From an uncultured Acetobacteraceae bacterium (GTDB taxonomy: Bacteria > Pseudomonadota > Alphaproteobacteria > Acetobacterales > Acetobacteraceae): DNA of 8,147 bases. The DNA lies in NCBI GenBank assembly GCA_903839965.1, contig CAIMEK010000592.1:1-8147 (forward strand), read 5' to 3'. The notes under the pieces are model-generated. The model made no database searches. It worked only from the letters and a program-made list of their open reading frames with translations, and was not told where the DNA came from. Shown in pieces: positions 5,847 through 8,147 of the stretch (the first letter of the stretch is position 1; every line of letters starts with the position of its first letter). The translations under genes and the position numbers were made by a program.

Positions 5847-6404
5847 TTACGTGGCCTCGCCGAACACCTTGCGGCGCAGCATCTGCAGCCGCTCCTGGCC
5901 GTGCGGGGTCTGCGGGTCGAGTTCCAGCGCCTTCTGCCAGGCCGCCATGGCGCCTTTCCAGTCCTCCTGCGCCTCAGCGATGCGCGACAGCGCCTGCAAC
6001 GCGGCGAAGTGGCGCGGCTCGCGCTGCAGCGTCGCCTCGACGTCGCGGATCGCGCCGCGATAGTCGCCGGCGTGGAATTTCGCCAGGGCGCGGCGCAGCC
6101 AGACCTCGGGGTAGTCCGGCGCCAACACCAGCGCGTCGTCGAGCGCATCGAGCGCGCCGTTGGTGTCGCCGGCCTCCAGGTCGCTGGCGCCGCGGTTCAG
6201 CAGCAACAGCACCGCCGGGGAACCGGCCTGCAGCCAGGCCTGGCGGATCTTCGCCTCGACCATGGCGGCCGCCTGTTCGTTGGGCGCCACCTGCAGGGCC
6301 GCGAACAACTGGTCGAGCTCCGCCTTGCGCGGGTCCGCCCGTCCCTGCGCCAGCGCGGGGCCGGAGACCAGCAGCATGAACAGAAGCAGCAAGCGAAAAC
6401 CCAT
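5847..6404 (-). CDS. Exported TPR protein in the glycolate oxidase cluster
   Basis: The product has 185 residues from the ATG at 6404. A GTG at 6434, only 6 bases past the glcF stop, would add ten residues (including WRGRHH); neither start has a well-placed ribosome binding site. Residues 1-20 are a signal peptide ending ALAQ, so the protein is probably periplasmic. After a helical stretch (about 24-60) there are about three tetratricopeptide repeats, near 63-96, 97-130 and 131-164. The TPR pattern is clear in ALDALDDALVLAPDYPEVWL, in the next unit ending LQREP, and in AAWQKALELDP. TPRs mediate protein contact; no enzyme motif is present. It follows glcF on the same strand with a small gap, so it may be in the glc transcript. 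However, a strong hairpin sits in that gap (6405-6429) and may uncouple it. A role in assembling a membrane complex is only a guess. Confidence 0.8.
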   Translation of the reverse strand: MGFRLLLLFMLLVSGPALAQGRADPRKAELDQLFAALQVAPNEQAAAMVEAKIRQAWLQAGSPAVLLLLNRGASDLEAGDTNGALDALDDALVLAPDYPEVWLRRALAKFHAGDYRGAIRDVEATLQREPRHFAALQALSRIAEAQEDWKGAMAAWQKALELDPQTPHGQERLQMLRRKVFGEAT

Positions 6405-6429
6405 GCGGGGAAGGTGATGCCTTCCCCGC
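6405..6429 (-). promoter_or_regulatory. Perfect 10-bp hairpin between glcF and the TPR gene
   Basis: GCGGGGAAGG and CCTTCCCCGC form a perfect inverted repeat with a 5-base loop. It ends at the base immediately before the ATG at 6404. The only Shine-Dalgarno-like bases for that ATG (GGGGAAGG) lie in the upstream arm and would be paired. A short T run (GGGTTTTC) follows within the first codons. It could be a glcF terminator, an attenuator, or a translational gate; it would be coding sequence if the GTG at 6434 is used. Confidence 0.6.
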
Positions 6430-6440
6430 CACACCGCAAG

Positions 6441-7748
6441 TCAGGCCACGGAGAGCGCTTTCGGCGGCGGGCCGCCGGCCATCCAGTCCAGCAGTTCCAC
6501 CGTGTGCGTCACCGCCAGGCCGCCGCCGGCGAGCTGGGCGATGCAGCCGATATTGCCGGCGGCCACTACGTCCGGCCCGGTGGCGCGCAGGCGCTCCAGC
6601 TTGCGCGCGCGCAGCCGCGCGGCGAGGTCGGGCTGCAGCAGGTTGTAGGTGCCGGCCGAACCGCAGCACAGGTGCCCCTCGGCCGGCTGCACCACCTTGA
6701 ACCCCGCCTTGCGCAGCAGCAGCACCGGCGCCTCGGTCACGGACTGGCCGTGCTGCAGGCCGCAGGCGGAATGGTAGGCGACGGTAAGGCCCGCCGGTGC
6801 GCGCGACGGCGCGTAGCCGAACCGCACCAACGCCTCGGAGATGTCCACGGCGAGCGCGGCGACCCGCGCCGCCGCCGCGGCCTGCGGCTCGGTGCGGAAC
6901 ATGAAGCCGTAGTCCTTCAGCATGGTGCCGCAGCCCGAGGCGTTGACGATGATGGCGTCGAGCCCTTCGCCGTCCATTTCGCGGCTCCAGGCGGCGATGT
7001 TGGCGCGGGCGGAAGCCATGGCCTGATCGTGGCGGCCCATGTGGTGGGTCAGTGCGCCGCAGCAGCCCACCTCCGCAGGCAGCACCACCTCGCAGCCCAG
7101 GCGGGTCAGCAGGCGGATGGTCGCGTTGTTGATCGACGGGTCCAGCACCCGCTGGGCGCAGCCGGCCAGCAGGGCCACGCGAAAGCGGCGCGGGCCCTCG
7201 GCGCGGTGCACCCGCGTGCCGTCCAGCGCCGCCGGCTGCACCTGGCCGGGCGGCACCATGGCGAGCATGGCCCGCAGGCGGCGGAAGAACGGCGCCCCGT
7301 GGCGCGGCAGCAGCCCCGCGAAGGGCTGCGCCAGCCGCGCCCCCAGCATCGCCAGGCGGAGCCGCCCGGGATGCGGCAGCACCGCGGCCAACAACGCGCG
7401 CAACGCCCGATCGTGCCAGGGCCGCCGATAGCTGGCCTCGATATAGGTCCGGGCGTGGTCGATGAGGTGCATGTAGTGCACGCCGGAGGGGCAGGTGGTC
7501 ATGCAGGACAGGCAGGACAGGCAGCGGTCGATATGCCGCACGACGGGCTCGGTGGCGGGCCGGCCGGCTTCCAGCATGTCCTTGATCAGGTAGATGCGTC
7601 CGCGCGGGCTGTCGAGCTCGTCGCCGAGCAGCAGGAAGGTCGGGCAGGTGGCGGTGCAAAAGCCGCAATGCACACAGGAGCGCAGCACCTGGTTGGAAGC
7701 CGCGACGGCCGGATCGCGAAGCTGCTCGGCGGTGAAACTGGTCTGCAT
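6441..7748 (-). CDS. glcF: Glycolate oxidase iron-sulfur subunit GlcF
   Basis: The product has 435 residues from the ATG at 7748, in the range I expect for GlcF. It carries electrons from the flavin subunits GlcD/GlcE of glycolate oxidase toward the quinone pool at the inner membrane during oxidation of glycolate to glyoxylate. Two [4Fe-4S] ferredoxin motifs are intact: CVHCGFCTATCP (Cys 25, 28, 31, 35) and CLSCLSCMTTCP (Cys 76, 79, 82, 86). Two CCG-type cysteine-rich domains follow, with GCCGAL at 228-233 and LCCGSAGTY at 360-368, plus conserved GCG and SACG sites. These are the hallmarks of GlcF and related LldE/HdrB-type proteins. The start lies 10 bp after the glcE stop, so the genes are almost certainly co-transcribed and translationally close. 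The ribosome binding site is weak, which fits coupling. Confidence 0.95.
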   Translation of the reverse strand: MQTSFTAEQLRDPAVAASNQVLRSCVHCGFCTATCPTFLLLGDELDSPRGRIYLIKDMLEAGRPATEPVVRHIDRCLSCLSCMTTCPSGVHYMHLIDHARTYIEASYRRPWHDRALRALLAAVLPHPGRLRLAMLGARLAQPFAGLLPRHGAPFFRRLRAMLAMVPPGQVQPAALDGTRVHRAEGPRRFRVALLAGCAQRVLDPSINNATIRLLTRLGCEVVLPAEVGCCGALTHHMGRHDQAMASARANIAAWSREMDGEGLDAIIVNASGCGTMLKDYGFMFRTEPQAAAAARVAALAVDISEALVRFGYAPSRAPAGLTVAYHSACGLQHGQSVTEAPVLLLRKAGFKVVQPAEGHLCCGSAGTYNLLQPDLAARLRARKLERLRATGPDVVAAGNIGCIAQLAGGGLAVTHTVELLDWMAGGPPPKALSVA

Positions 7749-7758
7749 GGTCTGCTGC

Positions 7759-8147
7759 TCACTCGCCGGCGCGCATGCGGCCCGGGTTGAGGATGCCCCT
7801 TGGGTCGAACGCCGCCTTGACGCGGCGCCCGATCGCCGCCAGCGGCTCGGCCTCGGGCGGGATCACCGCCACCGCCGTTCGTAGCGCCTCCGGGCCGCGC
7901 AGCAGCATCCAGGTGCCGCCGGTCGCGCGCGCCGCCGCCGCGACGGCCTCGTGCGCCGCCTCGCTCGCCGGCCCGGCGATCCACACCAGCCCGCCGCCCC
8001 AGTCGAGGAACCAGCGCGCGTCGAAGGCCCGCTCCAGCGCCGCCGCCACGCGCGGGCCGGCGGAGGGGCGCACCGAGACGCGCCAGATCGCCCCCTGCTC
8101 ATTGGCGATCGGCGCGGCGTCGCGCAGCGCCGCCCAGGCCGCCAGCG
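7759..8147 (-). CDS. glcE: Glycolate oxidase FAD-binding subunit GlcE (C-terminal part)
   Basis: The frame is open from the TGA at 7759-7761 to the right edge, giving 129 complete codons; the N-terminal FAD-binding PCMH-type domain is outside the window. The visible part contains SVRPSAGP, RWFLDWGGGLVW, LLRGPEALR and the terminal AAFDPRGILNPGRM. That ending is the signature of GlcE/GlcD-type FAD-linked oxidases, and the direct junction with glcF separates GlcE from the catalytic GlcD. GlcE is required with GlcD and GlcF for glycolate oxidation; glcD is expected further right. An internal GTG at 8073 is not the real start, since conserved sequence continues upstream of it. Confidence 0.92.
   Translation of the reverse strand, partial: LAAWAALRDAAPIANEQGAIWRVSVRPSAGPRVAAALERAFDARWFLDWGGGLVWIAGPASEAAHEAVAAAARATGGTWMLLRGPEALRTAVAVIPPEAEPLAAIGRRVKAAFDPRGILNPGRMRAGE

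Noticed and set aside
5832..7790. A long open frame on the plus strand spanning the TPR, glcF and glcE genes
   Set aside because: Its product is a low-complexity mix rich in Arg, Gln, Gly and His with no domain. It is antisense to genes with intact iron-sulfur and TPR motifs, and is expected from high-GC codon bias.

Overview
The window is GC-rich chromosomal DNA (AT-rich only in two intergenic stretches, about 1200-1400 and 4040-4135). It looks like a high-GC alphaproteobacterium, possibly a Rhodospirillales/Acetobacteraceae-type organism. This is inferred from base composition, glcE-glcF gene order, the style of the soluble hybrid kinase and an FNR/FixK-type box. No rRNA, tRNA, insertion sequence, integrase or CRISPR array was seen.

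Layout. (i) 1-256, plus: the C-terminal end of a membrane protein resembling YfhO/GT-C-type proteins, cut by the window edge. (ii) 296-1144, minus: a polytopic membrane protein I do not recognise. (iii) 1145-1412: an AT-rich divergent intergenic region with an FNR/FixK-type palindrome at 1205-1222, a 9-bp direct repeat and an 11-bp palindrome. (iv) 1413-1769, plus: a single-domain receiver, convergent with (v) 1788-4037, minus: a soluble hybrid histidine kinase (PAS, an apparently collapsed PAS remnant, PAS, HisKA, HATPase, receiver) with a cysteine-rich N-terminus. (vi) 4136-4163: a 9-bp stem-loop just past (vii) 4171-5319, minus: a D-galactonate dehydratase of the enolase superfamily. (viii) 5374-5709, minus: a small exported Gly/Pro/Tyr-rich repeat protein. 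(ix) 5847-6404, minus: an exported TPR protein. (x) 6441-7748, minus: glcF. (xi) 7759 to the right edge, minus: the C-terminal third of glcE.

How the genes fit together. glcE and glcF are subunits of the membrane-associated glycolate oxidase (glycolate to glyoxylate), separated by only 10 bp. The TPR gene follows glcF closely, but a perfect 10-bp hairpin lies exactly against its preferred start codon. DgoD feeds D-galactonate catabolism, with no other dgo gene in view. The receiver and hybrid kinase meet tail to tail and could form one phosphorelay; this is inference from position. The FNR-type box suggests oxygen or redox control of the unknown membrane protein, the receiver gene, or both.

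Most of the window is ordinary metabolism and signalling. The points most worth following are the collapsed PAS remnant and the five-cysteine N-terminus of the kinase, the FNR-type box beside an unknown membrane protein, the hairpin abutting the TPR start, and the slippage-prone repeats of the small exported protein. I see no convincing new defence, mobile or RNA-based system.
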